DNA of 64,000 nt from Nonomuraea sp. NEAU-A123 (lineage in GTDB: Bacteria > Actinomycetota > Actinomycetes > Streptosporangiales > Streptosporangiaceae), in assembly GCF_018603905.1 (NCBI RefSeq), contig NZ_JAHFZZ010000003.1:186001-250000 (forward strand). The letters run 5' to 3'. Positions 43,008 through 52,118 of the stretch are shown piece by piece. Numbering within the stretch: the first letter of the stretch is position 1; every line of letters starts with the position of its first letter. Below the pieces are notes generated by a model. That model saw nothing but the letters and a program-made list of their open reading frames with translations. It was not told the origin of the DNA and made no database searches. The position numbers and the translations under genes are program-made.

Positions 43008-46000
43008 TCAAGGTTGGTTCGATGCTGGCTCGTGATCACTCTCCTGCGAGTTGGTAGCTTCATCTCGAAGCGAGTCGATCAAGTCCCTTGCTCGCTTCAG
43101 CTCAGTCTGCGCATCTACACTCTCAAGGAGTTCGATCGCGTCAGAAAGAAAGCGATTGCGCGTCTCTAGAGAGACGCCATCAACTTGACTCAGTGAAACA
43201 AGCAGTGCACCGCGTCTTCGTACTAGTATACCTTCACCCAGTAGTGATCTAGCAGCATCCACATAGGGTGTGGGATCAGTAAAACAGCGAGCTGCCGTAT
43301 GCGCACGATTAATCAGACAGGTAACGGCGGTATCTATGTCTCCACTTGCTTGGCTAAGGTCAATGGCTGCATCATAGAATGCAGCCGCTCGGCTATCATT
43401 CTGACCAAGTGATAGATCTCCCAAACGCCCCAGAGCCATACTCGCCCCTCGAACGTCGTCTCGTGCCAAGCACAGGGCAAGGTCGAATGTATGACATCGA
43501 ATCGCGGTGGAGTCCTCGCCTTTTTTCTGCAACGCAATACCGAGGTCGTGCAAACATCTGCTCATAAACCCGTGGGCGTCAACATGACGAAATATCTCAT
43601 AGGCCTGAGAGTGGACCCTTATCGCGTCCTCTGACTTTCCGGCAAGGTCGTAGGCGCCGCCGAGGCTATTAAGTGTCCACGCTTCCGACCAATGATCTTT
43701 TTGATCGCGCGCACCCTGCAGATCTTCCAGGTAAAACTCGATCGCTCTATCATATTGACCAAGGTCACGGTACGCGGAGGCGATATTATGTGCACAAATC
43801 GAACGTCCAGAACCTTCGCTCATGGAGTCGTAGAAGTGATACGCTTTCTTAAAGCATTCCAGTGCGCCCTTGGTGTCGCTAAGAAGACGCAGGCCGTTTC
43901 CCTTGGCATTCATCGCCTCAGCCTGGAAGCGAGGATCTGCAACTTCGAGAAGGGCACTATCTAGGCGTTCTAGTGCCTCTCTCGTCCCGTCTATGTCGTG
44001 CGTTCGTGCACTTGCATATGTTTTCATTACGAGGGCGAGGAGCCGTAGAAGGGGCTCATTGGCCCGTTCCGAAGCATCCACGACGTCCTTAGAGAGCTCT
44101 AGCCAGGAACGCCAAAGTTCACGCATTTCGACGTAGCGCTCAAGGTCCCGTAGCAGGAGTATTAGATCACCGGTTAGCTCATGCTTGGCGACCAGCCCTA
44201 TCACGCCACGAATCAGAGGCCATTCGCGATCGAGCCAGCGGAGGGCATGGCCTTTGTCGGCTGCAGCAATTTCCTTTGGTGTTAGCTTTGCGCGCATCGC
44301 AGGAATGAGTGCACGGCCAGCGCGTAGGGCTTGCGGTAGAAGTCCTTTCATCAGTCGAACTTCTATTTCCGCTATCTGCTCCTGAGTCTCTTCCTTCTCC
44401 AGGCGCTCACGTGCAAAGATTCGAATTAGATCATGAAAGGTATATACCGTGTCTAGGCCCGTTCGTTCAACGAGGTGTAGGTCGACAAGATCCTCCAAGC
44501 GTCGCTTGATAAGTCGTTCGGGCATTCCTGTAACTATTGCAGCGATCCTGTAGTCAAATGTGGCATTGGGGATAGCCGCTAGAAAGCGGAAAATCCTACG
44601 GGCCTGCTTCTGGAGCTGGCGATAGGAGAGTCCTATACTTGCACGCACGCCTACGTCGCTAGGGGATAGACGATCGAGGCGCTCGCTTTCATCACGCAAC
44701 GAGCTGGCGAGGTGCGCAGTGGACCAATTGCCCCATCCGCACAACAGAGTGGCGATGATGCGTAGCGCAAGGGGTAGTCGTCCGCAGAGCTCAATAACAT
44801 CTTCAACATGCTCATCTTCCGCGAGCTCTGGGCGACCCGTTGCCGACATTAGAAACTCAAGGGCATCTTGATGTGGCAGCACGTCTAGCGATACTTGGAG
44901 CGTGCTGGCAAGGCCTACGAGAGCATTTCGGCTGGTCACGAAAGTAAATATCTGCCCCGAGCCTGGGAGCAATGGCTCAATCTGTGCAGCGTTTGCTGCG
45001 TTATCAAGTATGAGCAAGCCGCGCTGCGTGATCAGGATGGATCTAAAAAGAGCCGATCTTTCATTTGTTTGAGTTGGGATTGTTGTAGCATTTTCCCCAA
45101 GAGCCACCAGGAAGCCACGTAGCACGTCACCGGGATCAAGTGGCTTCCCGTCAGTCCCGCGCAGGTCAACAAACAGCTGCGGACCATCGAATCTTTCTGT
45201 CAGTTCCCAAGCCAGACGCACCGCTAGAGTCGTCTTTCCTACGCCTGGCTTACCTACAATTGAGGCGACCGAGGAGGAATTACTCGTGCCATCAAGAGTT
45301 TGTTCGGCAAGTGAGCTTAGTTTGGCGAGCTCGGCGCTGCGTCCATGGAAATGTGCCGGGGTGGGCGGCAACTGCGATACACGTCGCGATGAAGATCTAC
45401 CAAGGGGTGATGTGCTCGATCTTTCCAAGATCTGTACCCCGAAGCGGCTCCTCAGTGCACGCCTAATCGATGGAGCGTCGAGTTGGCCGGCACGAGGTCC
45501 CCAAGTTTCTGCAAGAGTACATAGATGGGAAAAGATGTCTGCTGGGTTCTGGTTCCCTTCGGAAAGAACCTGAGTCAAACAATCCAGGGCCATCTTGACT
45601 TCTCTGCCGTCAGATCCAGCGTCTACCTGCCATACGCGCAAGCAGGAGAGAATTCGGTGCGTCCAATCCTCAGCTTCTTGTCGGGAGGCTGATCCAAGTG
45701 CCGTGCCGACTGCGGTGACTACGTGCTCATAGCGAGTGCGGAGCTTTGCATCCGCTGTCATGGGTCCAAGCAGCTCAATCATTGATTCCTTGCTTGGATG
45801 CGGAAAGGACATCTCTGCCAACTCTTGGAGCTCGGATAGGTGCGATGCTGGCTTTCCTGCTGCTAGTCCTAGCAGCATTGCCCCTTCTAGAATGTCCCGT
45901 TCGTTCTCTCGGTATGCTTGGATGGCCGCCTCCATCACTTCGATGAAGACGCTACTTCTCCCCGTTACGGGGAGGTTCTGCTTAACCTGTATCTGAATTC

Positions 46001-46217
46001 TTGGGCCCGCAGGTACGGGTTCAGTGAATGCAACAATGTCGTCGAGCGCATATCCATAAGCCCCTTGCTGGAGTGCTACTCGGGCGAGTGGAAGCTTAAT
46101 GCCGATTGGAAGGTGAGACCCATTTAGCATCATGCAAAACATGATTGCCGCAACTCGGTATTCGAATATGGTTCCAGCGCCACCGGTGGCTTTTGGGGAG
46201 TTGCGTCGTCTCGTCAT
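43008..46217 (-). CDS. STAND (NB-ARC) NTPase with nuclease-like N-terminus and C-terminal TPRs
   Basis: 1069 aa in three parts. Residues about 10-230 resemble Cap4/DUF4297-type nuclease domains: E20 (TIFEYRVAAIM), D59-D60 (GYALDDIVAFTE) and Q77-x-K79 (IQIQVKQNL) fit an E-D-QxK restriction-type active site. Residues about 315-560 are an NB-ARC NTPase: Walker A VGKPGVGKTT (322-330), Walker B RGLLILDN (399-406), sensor FVTSRN (426-431) and GRLPLALRI. Residues about 690-1060 are TPR repeats. This nuclease-STAND-TPR layout is that of Avs/NLR-like antiphage proteins. It is richer in A+T than its neighbours and lies inside the tRNA-bounded island. Antiphage function is inferred. Confidence 0.85.
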   Translation of the reverse strand: MTRRRNSPKATGGAGTIFEYRVAAIMFCMMLNGSHLPIGIKLPLARVALQQGAYGYALDDIVAFTEPVPAGPRIQIQVKQNLPVTGRSSVFIEVMEAAIQAYRENERDILEGAMLLGLAAGKPASHLSELQELAEMSFPHPSKESMIELLGPMTADAKLRTRYEHVVTAVGTALGSASRQEAEDWTHRILSCLRVWQVDAGSDGREVKMALDCLTQVLSEGNQNPADIFSHLCTLAETWGPRAGQLDAPSIRRALRSRFGVQILERSSTSPLGRSSSRRVSQLPPTPAHFHGRSAELAKLSSLAEQTLDGTSNSSSVASIVGKPGVGKTTLAVRLAWELTERFDGPQLFVDLRGTDGKPLDPGDVLRGFLVALGENATTIPTQTNERSALFRSILITQRGLLILDNAANAAQIEPLLPGSGQIFTFVTSRNALVGLASTLQVSLDVLPHQDALEFLMSATGRPELAEDEHVEDVIELCGRLPLALRIIATLLCGWGNWSTAHLASSLRDESERLDRLSPSDVGVRASIGLSYRQLQKQARRIFRFLAAIPNATFDYRIAAIVTGMPERLIKRRLEDLVDLHLVERTGLDTVYTFHDLIRIFARERLEKEETQEQIAEIEVRLMKGLLPQALRAGRALIPAMRAKLTPKEIAAADKGHALRWLDREWPLIRGVIGLVAKHELTGDLILLLRDLERYVEMRELWRSWLELSKDVVDASERANEPLLRLLALVMKTYASARTHDIDGTREALERLDSALLEVADPRFQAEAMNAKGNGLRLLSDTKGALECFKKAYHFYDSMSEGSGRSICAHNIASAYRDLGQYDRAIEFYLEDLQGARDQKDHWSEAWTLNSLGGAYDLAGKSEDAIRVHSQAYEIFRHVDAHGFMSRCLHDLGIALQKKGEDSTAIRCHTFDLALCLARDDVRGASMALGRLGDLSLGQNDSRAAAFYDAAIDLSQASGDIDTAVTCLINRAHTAARCFTDPTPYVDAARSLLGEGILVRRRGALLVSLSQVDGVSLETRNRFLSDAIELLESVDAQTELKRARDLIDSLRDEATNSQESDHEPASNQP

Positions 46218-46446
46218 GAGCCCTCAAGGACGCTCGTTGAGTCTGTGCGGAGTATCGCTCTGCCGGGATGGTACGACAAAGCACTGACAAGATGGAGAGC
46301 AATCTGGGATTTCACGGCGTGCGCGTACTGCAGGGTCGATTCGCGTGGGCGGTGCTGGCCGCGACCGGAGCGTCCCCAGCACGGACTAGACCCTTGAACC
46401 GTAGGGCGATCGAGCCCTAGACAAGCTGGGCTTTCCTCATCGTGAG

Positions 46447-46842
46447 TCAGCCGCTGGTCATCCGCAGATCGCCGGCCCAACTCTCTGCGACCACAGTCCC
46501 CGAGTCGAACACGAACTCCGCTCCCACCCGCTCGGCGCCATCCACTCCGCTGCCGAATCGCTCGACAACGCGGATGAGTCGTTCGCCGATGTGCCGTACG
46601 AGGGGAATGTCATCCGGGGCGGCGGTCACATCGACTCGGCTGCCCAGCTCTTCCATCACGTAGTTCAGCCCTGGTTCGCCTGGCTCGATCCGAAACGACC
46701 AATCGGCGGCTACTTCGACGCCGATGATCATTGACTCCAAGCGAAGCCACACATCGATAACTTCAGGGGTGTTGGTTCCATGCACGAACTGGGCGACTAC
46801 CACTCCGATCAGACGCTTGTCCGCCAGACATGCAAGATCCAT
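46447..46842 (-). CDS. Hypothetical 131-aa protein
   Basis: 131 aa, compact and acidic: RLIGVVVAQFVHGTNTPEVI, VEVAADWSFRIEPGEPGLNY and a C-terminal GAEFVFDSGTVVAESWAGDL. Coding character is good. The family is not recognised; it resembles small stand-alone actinobacterial proteins that accompany mobile genes. It lies upstream of the STAND gene on the same strand, with a 230-base gap. Confidence 0.55.
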   Translation of the reverse strand: MDLACLADKRLIGVVVAQFVHGTNTPEVIDVWLRLESMIIGVEVAADWSFRIEPGEPGLNYVMEELGSRVDVTAAPDDIPLVRHIGERLIRVVERFGSGVDGAERVGAEFVFDSGTVVAESWAGDLRMTSG

Positions 46843-47177
46843 GGAGTCGGCTGCCTTGCTCTAATCTCAGTTCCGGGGGCGATCTATGCCAGGGTACGCG
46901 CACCTGAACGGGGTGCCCGACGACCAGTAGCAACCGACGCAGTCGGTCTGCGACAGTGATCACCTCAGCCATCGACAGCGAGTCCGGAAGCGGGCATCGG
47001 CACGGCCTCGACCACTTCGATGCGAAGTAACTTGATCGTGTCGCTCATCAGACTCATCGGGCTACCTGACCTGTACAAACAGTTCAGCGAGATCCGCGAA
47101 CGTCCGCGCTCGTATGGCTCGATCGTCACCCAGTTCGTCACTCCGCGGTCTGCACACATACGCGATGCGCGATCGGA
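46843..47177. other. Gap with broken minus-strand reading frames
   Basis: Minus-strand frames such as MCADRGVTNWVTIEPYERG and RTFADLAELFVQV are interrupted by stops. They may be the remains of one small gene. Nothing is firm enough to name. Confidence 0.35.
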
Positions 47178-47960
47178 TCATGAGCTCCAGCGCCACCCTA
47201 CGACGCCAGCCTTACGAGTTCCGCGCATTACAGCCCCGCCAGAGTCCCTATCCACATCGGAGCGCGCAACTCGCTGACTCTCGCGCAGCGAACCAGGAGC
47301 TGACTTGCCCTGCGGCAACGAATGCGCTCCTGTCTCGCTGATATGCCGCCCGTTCACGTCGTGCTGAGAATAGGACTCACGAGGAGGTCTATCGCTTAGC
47401 CAAGGCCAATCCTGGTCTCGATTATGCGGCGCCGTCGATAGAGCTTCAGGTAGCCCTAACTCCACTCGCATCGCATTTCGCAAGACTTCTAGCAGATCTT
47501 GAGCTTGGAACCAACCAGGGTAGTAGCTGATGAAGGTTCCCCGCTTCTCCACGACTATCGTAATCTCCAACAATGCCCCAGAGACCCGATCAGCGAGATC
47601 TGCCACAGCCGGTGAGGCCATGAGCTGGACTTCTAGGAGCACAGGCTGCAGCTCATCGTCCCAACGACGAAAGTAGTCGGACAAGCCCTCCGCGATGAAG
47701 TCCTCGTCATCGATCAACTTACGCCCGTCATATGACAAGAACACAGCGAAGCTGTCGACCTCTCGATGCAGCTCCTGTGCGAGCGTTAGGTATCGGACGT
47801 ATATCTGACGTCGATCGCTAAGCCATCGCCGCTCATCGTCAGCTGCGAGCTTGCGCCGTTCGTTTCGACGAGCTATCGCCCCTGTGAGCAAGACACCACC
47901 GAGGCCGCCAGCTAAGGCGAAAACTCCTGTCAGAATGGGCGCCACTAGATCGGTTGCCAC
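47178..47960 (-). CDS. N-terminally anchored membrane protein of unknown function
   Basis: About 260 aa. An N-terminal helix (LVAPILTGVFALAGGLGGVLL) is followed by a basic stop-transfer RRNERRK and a long helical cytoplasmic part (RRQIYVRYLTLAQELHREVD, VLLEVQLMASPAVADLADRV). Single-helix proteins of this design are common uncharacterised island cargo in actinobacteria. GTG 47960 gives the helix at the N-terminus. The last 60 residues are low-complexity and may be read-through. Confidence 0.65.
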   Translation of the reverse strand: MATDLVAPILTGVFALAGGLGGVLLTGAIARRNERRKLAADDERRWLSDRRQIYVRYLTLAQELHREVDSFAVFLSYDGRKLIDDEDFIAEGLSDYFRRWDDELQPVLLEVQLMASPAVADLADRVSGALLEITIVVEKRGTFISYYPGWFQAQDLLEVLRNAMRVELGLPEALSTAPHNRDQDWPWLSDRPPRESYSQHDVNGRHISETGAHSLPQGKSAPGSLRESQRVARSDVDRDSGGAVMRGTRKAGVVGWRWSS

Positions 47961-48136
47961 GCCTGGAGTATAGAAGACCGCAACGTCACGGTAAGGAGAA
48001 AGCCGTGGGTCTCGATCCAGAAGCAGCCTGACGCAGAAACGCACCGCCCCGCAAGCATTGGCCCCCGCCACAGGCTGCGCCCTGATCACCTCGTACGCCG
48101 TCGACTCACCGCGTAGCGGCAGCGGGCCGGGGACGG

Positions 48137-48403
48137 AGTGTCAAGCTCGTCCTGCTCACCGCCACCCAAGCCGACGACCTTTATGAGCTGATCAGCGAAC
48201 GCTCCGGCAAATCCGTGATCATAACCTCGAACCGGGCACCGGAGGAGTGGTACAAGCTGTTCCCCAACCCCGTCGTCGCCGAAGCGCTCCTGGACCGACT
48301 GATCAACTCCAGCTACCGGGTCTTCATGGATGGACCCAGCTACCGGCCGAACAAGCGACCCGGAAAGAACGGCACGTCGGGACGCGCGAAGGACAACAAG
48401 TAG
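48137..48403 (+). pseudogene. istB: IS21-family helper ATPase (IstB) C-terminal fragment
   Basis: About 88 readable residues: KLVLLTATQADDLYELISER, SGKSVIITSNRAPEEWYKLF, NPVVAEALLDRLINSSYRVF and GPSYRPNKRP to a stop. This is the C-terminal end of IstB, including the sensor SNRAPEEW region. Walker A and B and the transposase IstA are absent. It is the scar of an IS21-type element within the island. Confidence 0.8.
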
Positions 48404-48584
48404 ACCGGCCGTCGATCGCCTGACTTCGGCGGGCGCCCCCTTGGTTGCGGGCGATCGGCGCCCCGCAGCTGGCCTATGTTGCCCAAGCGAAGCGGGACGC
48501 GGGCGTGAGCACGTTCCACACAGTTGGCCCCGAAACTTAGTTGCCAAAGGTGGCGCGGGCGGACGGGTGCGGAAGACTGCCTCG

Positions 48585-49340
48585 ATGGCTGCTGAGTACG
48601 CCCAGAGTGACCAGTTCCGTGGTGCCCGCATCCACCTGTGCGACCTTGCCGGTCTCGAGATCCGCGATTGCGAGGTCAGCGGTCTGAAGATCGTCGACTG
48701 CTATGGGAGCGACGTCTACCTCGGTGGCGACTTCGAGCGTCTCGTCGTCAACGACGTCGACGTGACCGCCTACGTCGAGGCCGAGCTCGACCGGCGGCAC
48801 CCCACGCGGGTGCTGGCGCGTGACGCCGCGTCCCCCGACGACTATCGGGCTGCTTGGGATGCCATCGAGACGATGTGGGCGGCGACACTCGACCGCGCCA
48901 GGCTGTTGCCCGAGGCCAAGCTGCACGAGCAGGTCAACGGCGAGTGGTCGTTGGTCGAGACCCAACGGCACCTGCTACTTGCCGGCGATGCCTGGCTCGG
49001 CAATGCCGTGCTGGAGGAGGAAGCGCCGTACCACCCGTTGGGCTTCCCTTACGGCGGGATGCCGCCCGACGCGACGGCGAAGCTCGGTCTCACCCTCGAA
49101 GCCACCCCGACGCTCGACGAGGTGCTCGCGCCGCGGCTCGCCCGCATGGCCACGATGCGGCGTATCGTCGACGGGCTCACCGAGGCCGAGCTCGATCGGG
49201 TATGCGGTCGCAGGCCGGCGGACCCGTATCCCGACCAGGAGTACGTCGTGCGCCGCTGCCTCAAGGTGGTGCTGAAGGAAGAGGCCGAGCATCACCGTTA
49301 TGCGGTGCGCGACCTCGCCGTGCTCGAGGCCGGTGCCTGA
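48585..49340 (+). CDS. DinB-superfamily protein with a pentapeptide-like N-terminus
   Basis: 251 aa. The first 50 residues look like pentapeptide repeats (FRGARIHLCDLAGLEIRDCE, VSGLKIVDCYGSDVYLGG). The rest is a DinB-like helical bundle: SLVETQRHLLLAGDAWLGNA with the first His and a C-terminal LKEEAEHHRYAVRDLAVLE with the HH pair. Proteins with this layout are annotated as DinB family in actinobacteria; the biochemical role is unknown, perhaps thiol-dependent. ATG 48585. Confidence 0.8.
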   Translation: MAAEYAQSDQFRGARIHLCDLAGLEIRDCEVSGLKIVDCYGSDVYLGGDFERLVVNDVDVTAYVEAELDRRHPTRVLARDAASPDDYRAAWDAIETMWAATLDRARLLPEAKLHEQVNGEWSLVETQRHLLLAGDAWLGNAVLEEEAPYHPLGFPYGGMPPDATAKLGLTLEATPTLDEVLAPRLARMATMRRIVDGLTEAELDRVCGRRPADPYPDQEYVVRRCLKVVLKEEAEHHRYAVRDLAVLEAGA

Positions 49341-50103
49341 AATGGCGCCGACCCGGCCGGAAATGACCTCCAGCCGCATTGCGTGCTGCTAGGACGGTCA
49401 TCTAACGGTCACATCGGCCACAAGACCACGCTAAAGCGCCCAATTCAGTACCTAACACCCAAACGGCTCTACTGTCCTTCGTGAGCACCCCACTTCGAGT
49501 GGCTCGATTACCTGCGCACGGGCTGGCTCAATTGGCTGACGTTCGACAGCGTGGCTCCAGCTGGTGGACCGCGGCGCTCACCAAGCAGCATCCACGGACA
49601 TCAACCACTGATCGTCTTGCCCCACACGAGGTCAGAGCGTGGTGGACGGGTGCCACCGTGCGCTGACGGAAGCGGACGTTGTCGGTTGTCGTCAGCGGTG
49701 TCGTCGTCAGCACCACCCTGTCCAGTGGCAAGACCCGACGAAGGAGGGTCGCGGCAGCGCATCGCCCCGACCCCGTACGTCCGGCACGGAAGTCAGCGAT
49801 CGTCACGCCTCTACGCGATGACCACTTGATCCGTAGGGAAGGGCGGATGCCCTGTCAGTGGCATCCCGCCCTGGTCAAGCAGTGGATGCTGATCGGCAAC
49901 ACGCGGTCGCGTATGGCGGTGTTGCTGTACGGCGCTGCTGTACAGCACTCTGCCCAACGTGCTTCCGGCGCTGTTCCACCCGGTTCCGCTGCTGGGGAAA
50001 AGAGCTGCGTCGTCCTTCCGGCTTGTCAGCCGGCGACGGACGGATACCGGGCTGCTGCAAGGTCGTCAGCAAGGTCCTGCACGGCAAGATCAGCGTTCGA
50101 GCA
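49341..50103. other. Gene-free stretch with dispersed repeats and an att-like scrap
   Basis: No gene over 760 bases. 49827-49847 repeats the 21 bases at 42796-42816 (end of the tRNA core plus flank). 49722-49812 partly matches 55087-55170 (GAAGTCAGCGATCGTCAC shared). 49918-49950 matches 55279-55311 and has a GCTGTAC...GTACAGC inverted repeat. It looks like element-end debris. Confidence 0.6.
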
Positions 50104-51510
50104 TCATCCTTCCCATAGCGGATCCTGAATCAGTACTGGATCACGGCCAGAGACTAGCCTCACGTCAGCATCAGGAGCATGACGATGGCTCAGCTCAAGT
50201 AGAAGTCTAACGGCGGTTTGCGCCAGTTCGTCGAGGGAGAACGTGGCGGTCGTATGTCCGGTAGCGGTCCCGGTAGTGAAATCCGCTATCAAGTTCCGCC
50301 CGCTAGGCATCTCGATTGCAGCGGTTTGTGCCACAGAGTCGCCTCGCGCTACCAGTTGACCAAAGTCTGGGCTGTCTACAACGTCGGCCTCGCCGACAGC
50401 TTCGATCGAAATGGCAAAATTCGACTGCTGAATTCTAACATCAGTCATACGAACGCCCATCTGTCGGACACCATCAATTAGCGTATCCACAGAAACGCCG
50501 CGTCGTATCTCGTGTTGGGGCAAGTCGTTTGACCTAACCGCAAAATATGCGGTCCACCCGTCGCCTCGAAGTGTAAGGCAGCCCCTTTCTACCCTCCAAT
50601 CGGCGCGCTGCCTTATGGGCGTCGGTGCGCTTTGTCCGAATACGCGCGCTCCGCGGGCCAGCAAGCGATCTAGATTTGCTTCGACCAGACGACTTAGACT
50701 CGATCCCGACTCTGACTCCAGAGCGACTATTTGTTCAAGCTGTAGGCCGCGACCGATTCGACGCCAGAATTGCACATCCTCAGTTATCAGAGTTGCAAGC
50801 AAGAGAGACAGATCTCGCCCTGTTAGCGGGCCTGGCAAGTAGCGGTGAGACGGAAAAATTTCTGGAGCTCCGCCTTGCCCTTCCCATACCGCTTGGTAGA
50901 GGCGGCTGAATCGATTTGCTTGTTCTTCATCCAATATGCTTTCGGCAGTTGCGATGGCTGATCTGATGGGCTCTGCGTTCAGGTTCTCGGCGGCCGAAAA
51001 TCCGGCAATGGCTGACTCGGTCGCGCCTCTTGCAGCTTGCTCATCAACTAGCCCCACGCCCCCGCGTATGACGGCGTTCGTAAGTACTGATGTAATTGGC
51101 GCCTGAGGGGACACAAACTCCTCGATGGCATCAGGGCCGGTAATCAGTGCTCGCGCCTCTTTGGCGGCCACTATCAAGCGCTCATGCGCGCTAGAGTCGT
51201 GGTGGGGCTCGAAGTCATCCAGCGTCAGCATAATCGGGTGACTGGAAGCGATGACCTTAAGATCGTCTGCGAGCCATCCGGGATTTGGATTGGTGCGTAG
51301 GAAAACCAGCCTTTCGCGTTTCTCGCCCGGCCAACCTAGTACTAGATCTGGGGCGAACGTGTGGTTGAAATACTCTGTCTTTCTGATGCGAACCGACGGA
51401 TCGCCGGAGTGTAGAAAGTTGCTCACACTCGTTTTCAGTGAGTCGATGCGTTGGTCCGGCGAGTCGAACTCTAATGCATGGCGTAGAGCTGCACTGAATT
51501 CACCGTTCAT
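50104..51510 (-). CDS. Uncharacterised protein, second gene of a two-gene nuclease-type module
   Basis: 468 aa. The N-terminal 110 residues have a restriction-fold-like rhythm (FAPDLVLGWPGEKRERLVFL) but no intact ExK. A central helical region (VDEQAARGATESAIAGFSAA) and a C-terminal beta-rich part (DWRVERGCLTLRGDGWTAYF, MPSGRNLIADFTTG) follow. No known family is recognised. It overlaps the upstream nuclease-like gene by ATGA with GAGGAG, so the two must be made together. The base composition is richer in A+T than the chromosome arm. A defence or conflict role is inferred from context only. Confidence 0.7.
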   Translation of the reverse strand: MNGEFSAALRHALEFDSPDQRIDSLKTSVSNFLHSGDPSVRIRKTEYFNHTFAPDLVLGWPGEKRERLVFLRTNPNPGWLADDLKVIASSHPIMLTLDDFEPHHDSSAHERLIVAAKEARALITGPDAIEEFVSPQAPITSVLTNAVIRGGVGLVDEQAARGATESAIAGFSAAENLNAEPIRSAIATAESILDEEQANRFSRLYQAVWEGQGGAPEIFPSHRYLPGPLTGRDLSLLLATLITEDVQFWRRIGRGLQLEQIVALESESGSSLSRLVEANLDRLLARGARVFGQSAPTPIRQRADWRVERGCLTLRGDGWTAYFAVRSNDLPQHEIRRGVSVDTLIDGVRQMGVRMTDVRIQQSNFAISIEAVGEADVVDSPDFGQLVARGDSVAQTAAIEMPSGRNLIADFTTGTATGHTTATFSLDELAQTAVRLLLELSHRHAPDADVRLVSGRDPVLIQDPLWEG

Positions 51511-52118
51511 CGGGACTCCTCGCCAATGCCCATGAACGCTATAATGCGCTGATAGTTTTCGCTTGTGATTACCAAACTTTCCTGCTCATCGCAGAGCGTT
51601 AGCAGCCATAGGCGATTGGTCAGCTCAAATACGACTTGCTCGTCGAGCTTGGTTTGCGCCACTTCGGCCGATGTCGTTCCGAAGACGCGAAAGATGTTGT
51701 CAGCATGAAGAAGGTGTTTCTTCATGGACTCCGCACTGCGGTGTTTATGCCAGCTTTGAGCTTGAAAAGGCGCCCAAGACAGCCATATCAAGTTGTCACA
51801 TCGGTCGGGCTTCTCCTGGAAGGCTACGTAACATGAGGCGATGAACTCTCGGTACTCTTTTGCTGAGTCCATTTCGTAGCGATAGGCTTTGACTTCGGCC
51901 ATAAACGACTTATCGTGCAGGTCGCCGCCGCGCAGTTTCCCGCCCAGGTCAAAGCTAAATCCTTGCCCGCCGTAAGGCCACTGGAAATGCAGTAGGTCCT
52001 TGAATACTTTGTCGGTGTTTGTGTAAATCGATGCCACGCGAGTCGAGTAGTTCAGCCACCGCTTAGCTCGATCTATGCCATCACTGCCAGTCTGCTGCCG
52101 TAGCTCGCCCGCCACCAC
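51507..52118 (-). CDS. PD-(D/E)xK-like nuclease-type protein
   Basis: 203 aa. The segment FSFDLGGKLRGGDLHDKSFMA leading into EVKAYR places D57 or D66 and E75-x-K77 in a D-ExK arrangement typical of restriction-endonuclease-fold enzymes. A following YREFIASCYVAFQ helix and NLIWLSWAPF strand are compatible with that fold. I do not recognise a named family. GTG starts at 52118 and 52115. It is the first gene of a two-gene unit whose partner starts within its stop codon. Confidence 0.7.
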   Translation of the reverse strand: MVAGELRQQTGSDGIDRAKRWLNYSTRVASIYTNTDKVFKDLLHFQWPYGGQGFSFDLGGKLRGGDLHDKSFMAEVKAYRYEMDSAKEYREFIASCYVAFQEKPDRCDNLIWLSWAPFQAQSWHKHRSAESMKKHLLHADNIFRVFGTTSAEVAQTKLDEQVVFELTNRLWLLTLCDEQESLVITSENYQRIIAFMGIGEESR

